DNA of 64,000 nucleotides from Pseudomonas sp. H9 (GCF_004353925.1 NZ_SMOK01000044.1:50651-114650); one strand, 5' to 3'; counted from the stretch's first letter, positions 34,975 to 44,725 are shown. Made by a program: numbers and translations. Notes: generated from the letters alone by a model not told the origin.

Positions 34975-36071
34975 GGCCCGACCTCCACCAACTCGTCGTC
35001 GGCATAGACCATCAGCCACTGCGCAGGAAAGCTGATCCAGGCCTGCTCTGCGGGGAGCGTACGGTCTTCCCCCAGTCGCACTTTGAGCGCCACTCCCTGC
35101 AACGCTACGGTCAGAATCCGGTAGGTACCCAAGTCTTCGATATCCACCACCTGGGCGCTGAAGGCGTCATCGAAGGGCGCTTCACGCACCTGCACGAACT
35201 CCGGGCGAATTCCCACCTGCAGGCGCGCTGTCGGTGTGCGGGCCAACTGCGCCTGCAGTGCTTCGGGTAGCGACAGGTGCACACCGGCGAACCCGACACC
35301 GCCCGGCTGCAACTGAACATCGATCAGGTTCATGCCGGGGCTGCCGATGAAATAACCGACAAAGGTGTGCCGCGGCCGCTCGAACAACTCTCGCGGCGTA
35401 CCGAACTGGACGATCTGCCCGCCGTACATCACCGCGATCTTGTCAGCGAAGGTCGAGGCCTCCAGCTGGTCGTGGGTCACGTAGATCATGGTGATGTTGA
35501 ACTGCTCGTGAATCTGCTTGAGCTTGCGCCGCAGCTTCCACTTCAGGTGCGGGTCAATCACCGTCAGCGGCTCGTCGAACAGAATCGCCGACACGTCATC
35601 ACGTACCAGCCCGCGGCCCATCGAGACTTTTTGCTTCTCATCGGCACTGAGGTTACGGGCCTTTCGACGCAACGCCGTACCAAGATCGAGAACCTCGGCG
35701 ATTTCTTCCACTTTGCTGCGCACCCGCGCCTCGTCCATGCCCTGGTTGCGCAAGGGAAAGGCGAGGTTATCGAACACCGTCATGGTGTCGTACACCACCG
35801 GGAACTGGAACACCTGAGCAATGTTGCGCGCCTGTGGCGACAGTTCATTCACCACTTTGCCATCGAACAACACCTGGCCGTGGGAGGGGCTGAGCAAACC
35901 GGAAATGATGTTGAGCAAGGTCGATTTGCCGCAACCCGAAGGGCCGAGCAAGGCGTAGGCACCACCCTGCGCCCAAACGTGTTCCAACTCACGCAAGGCG
36001 TAATCGTTCACGCTGGCCGGGTTGCGGCTGTAGCTGTGGGCCAGTTGCTGCAGGCGAATCTCAGCCATCAC
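34971..36071 (-). CDS. ABC transporter ATP-binding protein with atypical signature motif (GlpT-like)
   Basis: A 366-residue sugar-type ABC ATPase. Walker A GPSGCGKST is at about residues 43-51, Walker B AILFDEP is present, and the C-terminal regulatory (TOBE-like) region is normal. The signature motif is LSADEKQ instead of LSGGQ, so the ATP site completed by this motif is probably weakened. The partner gene upstream keeps a normal LSGGQ, so the pair may have one strong and one weak ATP site. The start overlaps the previous stop by four bases and the stop overlaps the permease start. Confidence 0.92.
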
Positions 36072-37162
36072 GCCTCCCTCACTTCGCGTACACCCGGCGC
36101 TTGTACCAACTGCCCGGTACTGTCGAAGACAAACAGCTTGTGGGTCGGAATGAACACTCGAATCGGCGCATCGACGTGGTACTCGTGCACACCGAACAGG
36201 TGCAAGATCAGACGAAAATGCTCGTTGCGCACATGCAGGAAGGTTTCTGAGCCGCTGATTTCCGCCAACTCGACCAGCACGGCCAGCTCCAGGTCATCGT
36301 CGTTGGACGGCACCAGGCTGATATGACTGGGCCGCACACCGAAGCGGTAGTCGCCGTCACCGATACGGCGCAGGTCGGCGTTCATGGCAAAGTGCACGGC
36401 CCCGGCAAAACTCACTTCATTGCCACTGATGCGCCCGGCGATCAGGTTGATCGGCGGCTCGGAGAACAGCTCGGCCGCCAGTACGCTCCCGGGCTGATGA
36501 TAGACCTGCGCGGTCACACCGCTTTGCACAATGCGGCCCTCATGCACAATGGTAGTGGTGCCGCCCAAGGCCAAGGCCTCATTGGGTTCGGTGGTGGCAT
36601 ACACGGCAATGCAATGGCGGGCGGCGAACAGTTCACGCATTTCCTGGCGCAGTTCTTCGCGCAGTTTGTAGTCGAGGTTGACCAACGGTTCGTCGAACAG
36701 GATCAACTCGGCATCCTTGACCAGTGCCCGGGCCATTGCCGTTCGTTGTTGCTGGCCACCGGAGAGCTCCAGGGGAAGGCGCTGCAAGAAAGGTTCGATG
36801 CGCAGCATCTGCGCGGTCTGATGCACCTTATGGCGGATTTCTTCCTCACCCATACGCGCCTGACGCAACGGCGAGGCGATGTTTTCGAACACACTCAAGG
36901 TCGGGTAATTGATGAACTGCTGGTACACCATCGAGACGTTGCGCTGGCGCACGGGCTTGCCGGTGACATCTTCTCCATTCATCAGCACCCGCCCCTGATC
37001 GGGACGGTCCAGCCCGGCCATCAAGCGCATCAGGCTGGTTTTGCCCGACAAGGTGCGGCCGAGCAAGACGTTGAACGAACCCGGCTCGAAGCTGAGGCTG
37101 GCATCGACAATCCAGCGCTGGTTGTCGACGGTACGGCTGACGTGCTCCAAGGTTAGCGACAT
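36068..37162 (-). CDS. ABC transporter ATP-binding protein (GlpS-like)
   Basis: A 364-residue sugar-type ABC ATPase and first gene of the transporter operon. Walker A is GRTLSGKT, the signature is LSGGQQQR, and Walker B is LILFDEPLVNLD. A C-terminal regulatory region contains FGVRPSHISL. It would form a heterodimer with the following ATPase. A -24/-12 sigma-54 promoter lies 44 bases upstream, and an array of TGAACA repeats lies beyond it, so the operon should be turned on by the divergent activator. Confidence 0.92.
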   Translation of the reverse strand: MSLTLEHVSRTVDNQRWIVDASLSFEPGSFNVLLGRTLSGKTSLMRLMAGLDRPDQGRVLMNGEDVTGKPVRQRNVSMVYQQFINYPTLSVFENIASPLRQARMGEEEIRHKVHQTAQMLRIEPFLQRLPLELSGGQQQRTAMARALVKDAELILFDEPLVNLDYKLREELRQEMRELFAARHCIAVYATTEPNEALALGGTTTIVHEGRIVQSGVTAQVYHQPGSVLAAELFSEPPINLIAGRISGNEVSFAGAVHFAMNADLRRIGDGDYRFGVRPSHISLVPSNDDDLELAVLVELAEISGSETFLHVRNEHFRLILHLFGVHEYHVDAPIRVFIPTHKLFVFDSTGQLVQAPGVREVREA

Positions 37163-37205
37163 GCGGCGGCCTTTATCGGTGTTGTCAGGCAGGCACTGGC
37201 TGTAA

Positions 37206-37222
37206 GGCCAGATTCGTGCCAG
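37206..37222 (-). promoter_or_regulatory. Sigma-54 (-24/-12) promoter of the transporter operon
   Basis: The minus strand reads CTGGCACGAATCTGGCC against the consensus YTGGCACGNNNNTTGCW. The -24 box is perfect and the -12 box differs only at TTGC (TGGC) and the last base. The GG and GC pairs have the required 10-base spacing. Confidence 0.75.
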
Positions 37223-37295
37223 CGCTGCGCGCCATCGACAAGCGATTGATCCGGCTTGTTTTTTTCCTTTTTCACTGCGTGCAACAGTTCGCCAC

Positions 37296-37365
37296 TGAAC
37301 AGAAATGAACAGTCAGCGCTGAACACCTGAACAGCCCTGACATTGACAATGAACAGGACTGAACA
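37296..37365. promoter_or_regulatory. Putative enhancer (UAS) array of six TGAACA repeats
   Basis: TGAACA occurs at 37296, 37306, 37320, 37328, 37350 and 37360, all in the same orientation, within 70 bases between the divergent ATPase and activator genes. It lies about 75-145 bases upstream of the sigma-54 promoter, the usual distance for an activator binding site. Confidence 0.6.
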
Positions 37366-37416
37366 ACACTGGATCACACAAAAACAACAACACTGCCACC
37401 GGCAGAGGAAAGGCCT

Positions 37417-39231
37417 ATGGCCGTCTCCAGTGCGTCCCATGCCCAACTGATCCAGGCTTCATGGACGCGCTGTCGCGACTACGGCCTGGAGCATCTGTCG
37501 CTGCCCGACTTTGCCGGGTTGTCCGGCGCCAACCTCGCAGAACTGCTGGAACGCCAGCAGACACTACTGCGCACCACGCGCGACGAGGTCATTCCGCAGT
37601 TCAATCACCTTCTGGGCAACTCCAGCTACCTGATCATGCTCAGCGATGCCCAGGGCCATGTCCTGGAAACCTGGGGTACGCGACGTTTCATCGACCCACG
37701 CCAACAACACGGATTCGTCGCCGGGGCACGCTGGCTTGAACAAGGGGTTGGCACCAACGCCATTGGTACCGCGCTGGCTTGTGCCGAGGCAGTGCATGTC
37801 AGCCAGGATGAACACTTCCTCAAGCACAACCGCTTCATGGCCAGCGCCGCCGCGCCGTTGTTCGATGCCCAACGGCAGTTGATTGGCGTGCTCGATGTGT
37901 CCAGCGACAGCTACCTGCCCGCCTCGCAAACCCTGGGCATGGTGCGCATGATGAGCCAGAGCCTGGAGAACCGCCTGATCATCGCACGCTATGCCGGGCA
38001 GTACCGGCAACTGAGCTTCAACACCGGCTCGAACAACCTCGACAGCCAGTGGGCTGGCCTGCTGCTGTTTGATGACCGCGGCCAGATTGTTGCCGCCAAT
38101 CGCCGGGCCGACAGCCTGCTGGGGCAACCTGCGTTGCAGCACAACCTTGAACAACTGTTCCAAACGCCACTTGCAGTGCTGATGGGGCATGCGGCCGGTC
38201 AACCCTTTGCCGTTCAAGTCGCCGGACGCAATCGCTTTCACTGCCAGATGCATGAGCCACTGCACTGCCCGCCGCCAACGACGAGCAACCGCCCTGCCAC
38301 CGATACCGACCCGCGTATCCGCAAAGCCCTGCACCAGGCCGGACTGCTGCTGGAAAAAGACATTCCACTGTTGATCCAGGGTGAAACCGGGGTGGGCAAA
38401 GAGGTGTTCGTCAATGCCCTGCACGCCGCCAGCAGTCGGCGTGACCAGCCACTGATTGCGTTGAACTGCGCAGCGATTCCGGCAGAGTTGGTCGAGTCGG
38501 AACTGTTCGGTTACGAGAAAGGCGCGTTTACCGGCGCCCACCACAAGGGCAATCCGGGTCTGATCCGCAAGGCTGAACATGGCATCGTGTTCCTCGATGA
38601 AATCGGTGACATGCCGCTGCCGACGCAAGCCCGCCTGCTGCGATTCTTGCAGACGCGCAGTATCCAGCCGCTGGGCAGTGGTGAGCCGGTGGCGGTCGAT
38701 ATCCGTGTCGTTTCTGCCACCCACCAGAACCTGCTCGAATGTGTGCGCCAGGGGCGCTTTCGTCAGGACTTGTACTATCGCCTGGCCGGGCTTAGCCTGA
38801 CCTTACCGCCGTTGCGCGAGCGCAGCGATCGCCTCGCTTTGATCGAGCAGGTCCATGCGCAGTATCGCGACGCACAGGCGCCAGCAACCTTGAGCAGCAC
38901 GGTGTTGCAACACTTACTGCAGCATCCCTGGCCAGGAAACATGCGCCAGCTGACCAGCACCCTGCAAGTGGCCCTGGCCTTGGCTGGCCAGCAACCTGTT
39001 GCCCTGGAACACCTGCCCGACAGTTTCTTCAACGAGCTGCCGACAACCGACCAGGTCGAGACAGCGCCCGTGACAGCGCCTGATGAGTACAACCTGAGCC
39101 TGCGCCTGCAAGCGCTCAAAGGCAACGTCTCTGCCCTCGCCCGTGACTTGGGCATCAGCCGCACCACCCTCTACAAACGCTTGCAGGCACAGAATCTGGC
39201 CGACGCCAGTATCACGCCTGAGCGCAGCTGA
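37417..39231 (+). CDS. Sigma-54-dependent transcriptional activator, AcoR type
   Basis: A 604-residue activator. The N-terminal GAF-like sensor (about residues 50-190, with WLEQGVGTNAIGTAL) is followed by a PAS-like segment (about 212-275), the AAA+ domain and a C-terminal Fis-type helix-turn-helix (SALARDLGISRTTLYKRLQ, about 573-591). The AAA+ domain has Walker A GETGVGKE at 322-329, the sigma-54 contact GAFTGA at 369-374 and Walker B VFLDEIGD at 391-398. AcoR-like sensors usually respond to a small metabolite. The divergent transporter operon with a sigma-54 promoter and repeat array is its probable target. Confidence 0.92.
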   Translation: MAVSSASHAQLIQASWTRCRDYGLEHLSLPDFAGLSGANLAELLERQQTLLRTTRDEVIPQFNHLLGNSSYLIMLSDAQGHVLETWGTRRFIDPRQQHGFVAGARWLEQGVGTNAIGTALACAEAVHVSQDEHFLKHNRFMASAAAPLFDAQRQLIGVLDVSSDSYLPASQTLGMVRMMSQSLENRLIIARYAGQYRQLSFNTGSNNLDSQWAGLLLFDDRGQIVAANRRADSLLGQPALQHNLEQLFQTPLAVLMGHAAGQPFAVQVAGRNRFHCQMHEPLHCPPPTTSNRPATDTDPRIRKALHQAGLLLEKDIPLLIQGETGVGKEVFVNALHAASSRRDQPLIALNCAAIPAELVESELFGYEKGAFTGAHHKGNPGLIRKAEHGIVFLDEIGDMPLPTQARLLRFLQTRSIQPLGSGEPVAVDIRVVSATHQNLLECVRQGRFRQDLYYRLAGLSLTLPPLRERSDRLALIEQVHAQYRDAQAPATLSSTVLQHLLQHPWPGNMRQLTSTLQVALALAGQQPVALEHLPDSFFNELPTTDQVETAPVTAPDEYNLSLRLQALKGNVSALARDLGISRTTLYKRLQAQNLADASITPERS

Positions 39232-39381
39232 TTACAGCCGATTCCGCTGTACAACCGCCTATTTCAGCTGAACCGGCTGAGCCTTCGCCCCGCTTCAGCC
39301 GAGATCGGCGCCCGGAAGCATCGACAATAGGCACACTGCCCCTGAATCCGTGCTGTGGTGCCTATAACAAAGGAGTTCATC

Positions 39382-40440
39382 ATGACCCGCTATATCGATG
39401 TGACTGACCTGAGCCGCTTGGTTGCCCGCAAGGGCCTGAGCACCTGCATCAGCGAAATGGCCGAGTACATCCGCGAGGACTACCTGCGCTGGCACGACTT
39501 TGAAAAATGCCCACGCCTGGCCAATCACTCACCCGACGGCGTGATCGAACTGATGCCGGTGTCCGACACCCAGCTATATGCCTTCAAGTACGTGAACGGC
39601 CACCCGAAAAACACCCAGCGCGGGATGCTGACCGTGATGGCATTCGGCGCCCTGGGCGACGTTGACACCGGCGCGCCGGTGCTGCTCAGCGAAATGACCC
39701 TGACCACGGCCATTCGTACCGCCGCCACTTCGGCATTGGCAGCACGTTACCTGGCTCGCCCGAACAGCCGCCGCATGGCACTGATCGGTAACGGCTCGCA
39801 AAGTGAATTCCAGGCCATTGCCTTTCATGCCCTGCTGGGCATCGAAGAAATCAGCCTGTACGACCTCGACCCCAAGGCCAGCGCCAAGCTGGTGGCTAAC
39901 CTGCGCACCTTTCCACAATTGAAGGTGAGCATCGCCGGTTCTGTGGCCGAAGCAGTGCGCGGTGCCGACATTGTTACCACCGTTACCGCCGACAAAGCCT
40001 TTGCCACCATCCTCACCCCGGAAATGATCGAACCTGGCATGCACCTCAATGCCGTGGGCGGCGACTGCCCAGGCAAAACCGAGCTGCACCGTGACATCGT
40101 CGAGCGCGCGCGGGTCATTGTTGAGTACGAACCGCAAAGCCGTGTTGAAGGTGAAATACAGCAGATGCCTGCCGACTCACCGACCACTGAATTCTGGCAA
40201 GTGGTCAGCGGCCAGGCTCCGGGCCGTGAGAGCGACGAACAAGTGACGTTGTTCGACTCAGTCGGCTTTGCCCTGGAAGACTACGCGGCCCTGCGCTACG
40301 TGCTCGACACCGCCAAGGCCCTGAACATTGGCCATGACATCGCCCTGGTGCCAGAACTGGCCAACCCCAAAGACCTGTTCGCCCTGCTGAAGCAACCGCT
40401 GATCGAAGTGCCCCGGGAAAGGGTTAGCGCTGGCTTCTAG
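39382..40440 (+). CDS. Ornithine cyclodeaminase / mu-crystallin family
   Basis: A 352-residue NAD-dependent enzyme. The substrate-binding half contains RGMLTVMAFGALGDVDTGAP (about residues 74-93) and EMTLTTAIRTAATSALAARYLARP. The Rossmann motif is LIGNGSQSEFQ (about 134-144), and NAVGGDCPGKTELH is the conserved catalytic stretch. Length and sequence fit true ornithine cyclodeaminase, which turns ornithine to proline and ammonia, but alanine dehydrogenase or imine reductase activity in this family cannot be excluded. AAAGGAG precedes the ATG. The following Lrp-type regulator may control it. Confidence 0.9.
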   Translation: MTRYIDVTDLSRLVARKGLSTCISEMAEYIREDYLRWHDFEKCPRLANHSPDGVIELMPVSDTQLYAFKYVNGHPKNTQRGMLTVMAFGALGDVDTGAPVLLSEMTLTTAIRTAATSALAARYLARPNSRRMALIGNGSQSEFQAIAFHALLGIEEISLYDLDPKASAKLVANLRTFPQLKVSIAGSVAEAVRGADIVTTVTADKAFATILTPEMIEPGMHLNAVGGDCPGKTELHRDIVERARVIVEYEPQSRVEGEIQQMPADSPTTEFWQVVSGQAPGRESDEQVTLFDSVGFALEDYAALRYVLDTAKALNIGHDIALVPELANPKDLFALLKQPLIEVPRERVSAGF

Positions 40441-40456
40441 AACGGTGAGGCCGCAG

Positions 40457-40526
40457 GTAGGAACGGGCTTGCCCCGCGATAGCGGCCCTTCAGCCACATC
40501 GCCTCGCGGGTCAAGCCCGCCCCTAC
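40457..40526. repeat. REP pair (inverted, slightly diverged)
   Basis: GTAGGAACGGGCTTGCCCCG faces CTCGCGGGTCAAGCCCGCCC. Both copies carry point changes from the other REPs in the window. It lies between the cyclodeaminase and the Lrp gene. Confidence 0.85.
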
Positions 40527-40594
40527 AGACGCTGACCATGGAAGGTCGTACCATGTTGCGGGTCACCCATTGATTGAAGTGAAGCCGAGCCTGT

Positions 40595-41089
40595 ATGGAT
40601 ACCAAGGTCAACAACCCGCATGGCGCTGCGCCACTGGACCGGATCGACGAAGCGATCATCGACGTGTTGCGCCATGACGGGCGCATCACCTATGAGAAAC
40701 TCTCGTCGCTGGTGCACCTCACCCCGCGCCCCTGCCTGGAGCGCGTGCGCAAACTGGAACGGCGTGGGGTGATTCGCGGTTACAGCGCAATCATCGATGA
40801 ACAGAAAGTCTCACCTGGATTGTCGCTGCTGGTGCTGGTGGCTTTATCCAACCAAAGTGGGCGCGCCGCGCAAAAAGCCTTCGAAGCCTGCATGCAGGCC
40901 TGCCCACAGGTATTCGACTGCCAATTGATCAGCGGCCATTTCGACTACAGCCTACGCATGCGCTGCCGCGACATGGAGCACTACCGGGTGCTGACCGAAA
41001 CCTGGATGAACAACGACGAGCTGCACATCGACAAGCTGGTGGCGCACCCAGAGCTGGCGGTGGTGAAAAACACCGCCCCACAGCGCTGA
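40595..41089 (+). CDS. Lrp/AsnC-family transcriptional regulator
   Basis: A 164-residue regulator. The helix-turn-helix is at about residues 17-55 (LDRIDEAIIDVLRHDGRITY, then LSSLVHLTPRPCLERVRKLE). The RAM/Lrp ligand-binding domain follows, with GYSAIIDEQKVSPGLSLLVLV and HFDYSLRMRCRDMEHY. Members bind amino acids and act as octamers. It lies 154 bases downstream of ornithine cyclodeaminase in the same direction, separated by a REP pair, and may sense ornithine or proline. Confidence 0.92.
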   Translation: MDTKVNNPHGAAPLDRIDEAIIDVLRHDGRITYEKLSSLVHLTPRPCLERVRKLERRGVIRGYSAIIDEQKVSPGLSLLVLVALSNQSGRAAQKAFEACMQACPQVFDCQLISGHFDYSLRMRCRDMEHYRVLTETWMNNDELHIDKLVAHPELAVVKNTAPQR

Positions 41090-41102
41090 GCAACCTTGTG
41101 CG

Positions 41103-42155
41103 TCAGGGGCGCGACGGCACTATTGGCTCGCTGCGCGACCAGTCCAGCAACAGGGCGTAAGCCACCGCCAACAGCGTTGGGCCGATGAACAGGCCAATAA
41201 AGCCAAAGGCCAGCAGGCCACCAAATACCCCCAGCAGCACGATGACCAGCGGCAAGTTGCCACCGCGGCTGATCAGGTAAGGCTTGAGCACGTTGTCGAC
41301 GCCACTGATGATGAACGTACCCCAGAGCCCGAGAAACACCGCCATGCCGTACTCGCCCTGCCAGGCCAACCAGGCCGTGGCAGGCACCCAAGCCAGCGGC
41401 GGGCCCATGGGAATCAGGCTGAGCATGAAGGTGACAAGGCTCAGCACCAACGCCCCCGGCACGCCTGCAATCAAAAAGCCGATCAGCGCCAGGATGGCCT
41501 GGGCGGCAGCCGTGCCGATCACACCATTGACCACCCGTTGCACAGTGCCTGCCACCAACCCCAGGTAGTATTCGGCGCGATCACCGATCAGCCGGTCCAG
41601 CAAGCGCAGGACAAACGCCGACAAGCGCGGGCCGTCGCGGTAGAAAAAGAACACGAACACCAGGCTCAGGGTCAGCTCAAGCATGCCACTGCCGATCTGT
41701 GCGCTGCGCGCCAACAGCCAGTTACCGACCTGCCCCAAGTAGGGCTTGATGGTGGTCAGCAGGGCTGCGCCTTGTTGATCGAGGGTGTTCCACATGCGCA
41801 CCAGACGCTCACCCACCAGCGGCACGCCCTGCAGCCAGTCTGGCGCATCCGGCAGGCCATCGACCTGGACGTCGCGTACAAACGCAGTGGCATCACGAAT
41901 GTGATCGGCGAGGTTGAACCCCAACCACACCAGCGGTAAGGCCACCAGCAGTATCCATAACGTAGTCAACAGGCCGGCCGCCAGGGTTTCACGCCCCCCG
42001 AACAGGCGAGTCAACAAACGCATCAACGGCCAACTGGCATACGCCAGGATCGCCCCCCAGAGTAGCGCCGACATGAACGGCGCCATCACCCAAAGGCCGG
42101 CACCGAGCAGGGCCAGCAGGATTATCTGTACCAGCAGGCGGTCATTATTAGGCAT
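41103..42155 (-). CDS. AI-2E family transporter (PerM-like)
   Basis: A 350-residue membrane protein with about eight helices. It shows the family pattern PFMSALLWGAILAYASWPLM near the N-terminus and GTFIISGVDNVLKPYLISRG (about residues 285-304) near the end. Members export small molecules or sodium; the autoinducer-2 role is proven in few. The ATG at 42155 is preferred to a TTG at 42170 that overlaps the previous gene. It follows the DUF4892 gene by 11 bases, so they are probably co-transcribed. Confidence 0.9.
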   Translation of the reverse strand: MPNNDRLLVQIILLALLGAGLWVMAPFMSALLWGAILAYASWPLMRLLTRLFGGRETLAAGLLTTLWILLVALPLVWLGFNLADHIRDATAFVRDVQVDGLPDAPDWLQGVPLVGERLVRMWNTLDQQGAALLTTIKPYLGQVGNWLLARSAQIGSGMLELTLSLVFVFFFYRDGPRLSAFVLRLLDRLIGDRAEYYLGLVAGTVQRVVNGVIGTAAAQAILALIGFLIAGVPGALVLSLVTFMLSLIPMGPPLAWVPATAWLAWQGEYGMAVFLGLWGTFIISGVDNVLKPYLISRGGNLPLVIVLLGVFGGLLAFGFIGLFIGPTLLAVAYALLLDWSRSEPIVPSRP

Positions 42156-42166
42156 GCAGCGCTCGC

Positions 42167-42964
42167 TCAACGAATCAGTTCGACGTGGAAACCGTCGGTT
42201 TCGGCTGTGCCGACTTCAAGGCGTGCCATGCGCACCCCAGCCTTGCCCAACTGTTCGCGCCAGGCTTCAGCCTGAGCACCACTCAGGCTCACACGCAAGG
42301 TGCTGTCAAGGTTCAGGCTGCGTCCCAGCAAGGTGACCCAGGCGGGTAACGGTTCGCCTACCAGATCAGGGTAGTCGAGCTTGCCGGTGTCACGCAGCTC
42401 ACGCAACACCGTGGCCGGGGTGGGCAACAGCTCGCCCAGCGGGGCGTCAGCGACAAACTCCTCAACATGCAGGTAAGCACGCTTGTTGCCACGGGTAATG
42501 CCGTACAACGCAACCAGGGTGTTGCTCTGCTCGGCAGAGCGGCGCACCAGAATGAACGCTTGCTGGTCATCCGAACCCGACAACAAGCGGTTCTTGAATA
42601 CTTCATTGGCCCACAGGCTGTTTTCCCCGCAATCACGCGCCTGGCACCAGAACAATGGGTAACCACCGTCGTGCTGCAGGGCTTCACGTGCTGTGGTGAA
42701 GGCTTCATTGGCCGAGCGTTCGGGCGGCAGTTCGTAGGTCACCGAACTGACCTGGCCACGGCTTTCGATTTTGCCTTCCACCCGGAGCTGGTTACTGATT
42801 TTGCGTAAGCCACCCAACGGGTAAATGCGCTCCTGAAGCTGCGACGGGCGCTCATCGACGACTTTGGCGTCAACCGGCACCGGCAGCCCGTCGCCAAGCG
42901 ATGGCAGGCTGACGAGCATACCCAACCCAGCCATTGCAGCCCGCAGGCAATACGAAAGCTTCAT
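42167..42964 (-). CDS. DUF4892 secreted protein
   Basis: A 265-residue exported protein with signal peptide (MKLSYCLRAAMAGLGMLVSLPSLGDG, quoted as LRAAMAGLGMLVSLPSLG) ending near residue 25. The mature part contains ERIYPLGGLRKISNQLRVEG, a paired-Cys stretch FWCQARDCGENSLWANEVF and a C-terminal domain with LSGAQAEAWREQLGKAGV that suggests an OmpA-like or ligand-binding fold. It resembles DUF4892; no function is known. The ATG at 42964 was chosen because it starts the signal peptide and has GGCGGG upstream. Confidence 0.85.
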   Translation of the reverse strand: MKLSYCLRAAMAGLGMLVSLPSLGDGLPVPVDAKVVDERPSQLQERIYPLGGLRKISNQLRVEGKIESRGQVSSVTYELPPERSANEAFTTAREALQHDGGYPLFWCQARDCGENSLWANEVFKNRLLSGSDDQQAFILVRRSAEQSNTLVALYGITRGNKRAYLHVEEFVADAPLGELLPTPATVLRELRDTGKLDYPDLVGEPLPAWVTLLGRSLNLDSTLRVSLSGAQAEAWREQLGKAGVRMARLEVGTAETDGFHVELIR

Positions 42965-43079
42965 AGGCCCGCCACGCTGTACAGGCGGCCAGAGGGTTGT
43001 GTGGATGTAGCGATGTCTTGCTTGTTCATGGTTGTCTCCCTGTTCAACCCGCCAAGCCTCGACAGTTGACCGCCGCAAG

Positions 43080-43934
43080 TCAAGAAGTGCTAAAGAAGCG
43101 ATTGAAACAGTCTGCAACAAGGGTTGCGCCATGCTCATCATTCACATGCAAGTGGTGACCACCCGGCAACAGCTCGTGACTGAAGGGTAGTTGCTCCAGC
43201 AGTTCGCTGTGGCGGGCCAACATGCCGTCGGCAGCGACCACCAGTTTAGCCGGGCAGGCAATACGTCGAACGAAACTCATCGCCTGCACCTGGCTCAGGC
43301 GAGTGGGCGACGGCAACGTCAAGCGGCTGTCGCTGCGCCAGGTGTAACCACCTGCCACCGGCATCAAGCCACGCTGGGCCAGCAATTCGGCGGCCTCGCT
43401 GCTGACCGCGACAACGCCCCGCATGCGCGCCTTGACTGCTTGCTCCAGTGCAGGATGAACAGCCTTGCGTTTTTTCTCCAGCTCCAGTTGAGCCTGCAAT
43501 GCCATGCCCATGCGCTCGGCGGTATCTTGTGGCTCACCCGTGTGGGGAATCACGCCATCAATCAGCGCCAAGCGGGTTATGCGTTCCGGCAACGCGCCGG
43601 CCAGCATGACAGAGATGATCGCCCCCAACGAGTGACCCAGCAGGGCAAAACGCTTCCAGCCCATGTGCTCGGCCACTCGCAGCACATCATGGACGTAATC
43701 CGGCAAGGTATAGCCGACGCCAGCGGGACGGTGATCTGAATGACCATGACCGGCCAGGTCCAGGGCCAGGATACGCAATCCGGACAATTTGGGCGTCAAC
43801 TGGGCAAAGCTGTTGGCATTGTCCAGCCAGCCGTGTAAGGCAATCACCGGCATGCCATCGTCCGGGCCGCTCAGCAGCGCGGCCAACTCAATATGCCCCA
43901 GGTTCAGACGAACTTCTTGCATGTCTGTACTCAC
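43080..43934 (-). CDS. Alpha/beta hydrolase
   Basis: A 284-residue hydrolase. The nucleophile elbow is GHSLGA (Ser at about residue 103). The oxyanion strand HGWLDNANSF and the C-terminal GGHHLHVND (His) complete the catalytic set, with an Asp in VVAADG. The GTG start at 43934 overlaps the upstream stop (GTGA); an ATG four codons later is an alternative. Substrate is unknown. The paired upstream hydrolase shares the fold but differs in sequence, so this is not a recent duplication. Confidence 0.9.
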   Translation of the reverse strand: MSTDMQEVRLNLGHIELAALLSGPDDGMPVIALHGWLDNANSFAQLTPKLSGLRILALDLAGHGHSDHRPAGVGYTLPDYVHDVLRVAEHMGWKRFALLGHSLGAIISVMLAGALPERITRLALIDGVIPHTGEPQDTAERMGMALQAQLELEKKRKAVHPALEQAVKARMRGVVAVSSEAAELLAQRGLMPVAGGYTWRSDSRLTLPSPTRLSQVQAMSFVRRIACPAKLVVAADGMLARHSELLEQLPFSHELLPGGHHLHVNDEHGATLVADCFNRFFSTS

Positions 43935-44725
43935 TTCGCCACCTGCTGCCAACGGTCAAACAAGCCCTTGATCAGGCTCGCCGTGTCGGTGGGCCGCTCC
44001 AGGGGGAACATGTGACCGCCTGGCAGGCTGTGATATTCACCCTGAGGCATGCTGCGCACGGCCATGGCGTGGTGGCGTCTGACAATCCGGCTGGAACTGC
44101 CCCTCACCATCGCCAGCGGCAGGTCCAGGCGCTTGGGCGGAGCAGGACGAGTGTGCGGAATATTGCGGTAGATGCTGATTTCAGTCGCGGGGTCAAAGCG
44201 TAGGCGCAGGCCCTCTTCACTGGCCTGTAAGCCATGCTCCAAATACGCCTCCAGGCACTCCGGGTCAAAATGGCGGAACAGCGACTTGCTGGAAAAATAG
44301 GTACGGGCACTGTCGCGGTCAGTAAACGCCTCGCGACGCCCCAGGGTGCGCCCGGCCGGAGTAATACGATCGATGAAGCCCAGCCGCTTGGCAGCCTGCA
44401 GCAGCCATTGGTCCACCCGGGTAAGCACGGGTGAGTCGAGCATGACCACACCCCGATAATATTCAGGGCAGCGCAATGCCGCGTGCAGGTGCAAGACGCC
44501 ACCCAGCGAATGCCCCACACCCCACACCGGGCCCGGTTGTTGTTGCAAATGATGAATCAGCTCATCCACCAGTAGCTGCCAGTTGGCATCCACCGGGAAG
44601 CGCGGGTCATGGGCATGTTGCGGCAGGTGAAATACCTGGTAGTCCGGTTCAAGCGCGGCAAACAGCTTGCCGTAGGTTCCCGAAGGAAAACCGTTGGCAT
44701 GGGCGAAAAAGATTTGCTGCGACAT
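43931..44725 (-). CDS. Alpha/beta hydrolase
   Basis: A 264-residue hydrolase of the lipase-like group. It starts SQQIFFAHANGFPSGTYGKL, has the nucleophile elbow GVGHSLGG (Ser at about residue 73) and a C-terminal GGHMFPLE (His). HANG in place of HGWG at the oxyanion strand is typical of this Pseudomonas subgroup. It overlaps the following hydrolase by four bases, so the two are co-translated. Substrate unknown. Confidence 0.9.
   Translation of the reverse strand: MSQQIFFAHANGFPSGTYGKLFAALEPDYQVFHLPQHAHDPRFPVDANWQLLVDELIHHLQQQPGPVWGVGHSLGGVLHLHAALRCPEYYRGVVMLDSPVLTRVDQWLLQAAKRLGFIDRITPAGRTLGRREAFTDRDSARTYFSSKSLFRHFDPECLEAYLEHGLQASEEGLRLRFDPATEISIYRNIPHTRPAPPKRLDLPLAMVRGSSSRIVRRHHAMAVRSMPQGEYHSLPGGHMFPLERPTDTASLIKGLFDRWQQVAK

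Noticed and set aside
37296..37365. TGAACA array considered as a CRISPR-like repeat
   Set aside because: Units are only six bases with irregular 8-22 base spacing and no Cas genes; better explained as regulator binding sites.
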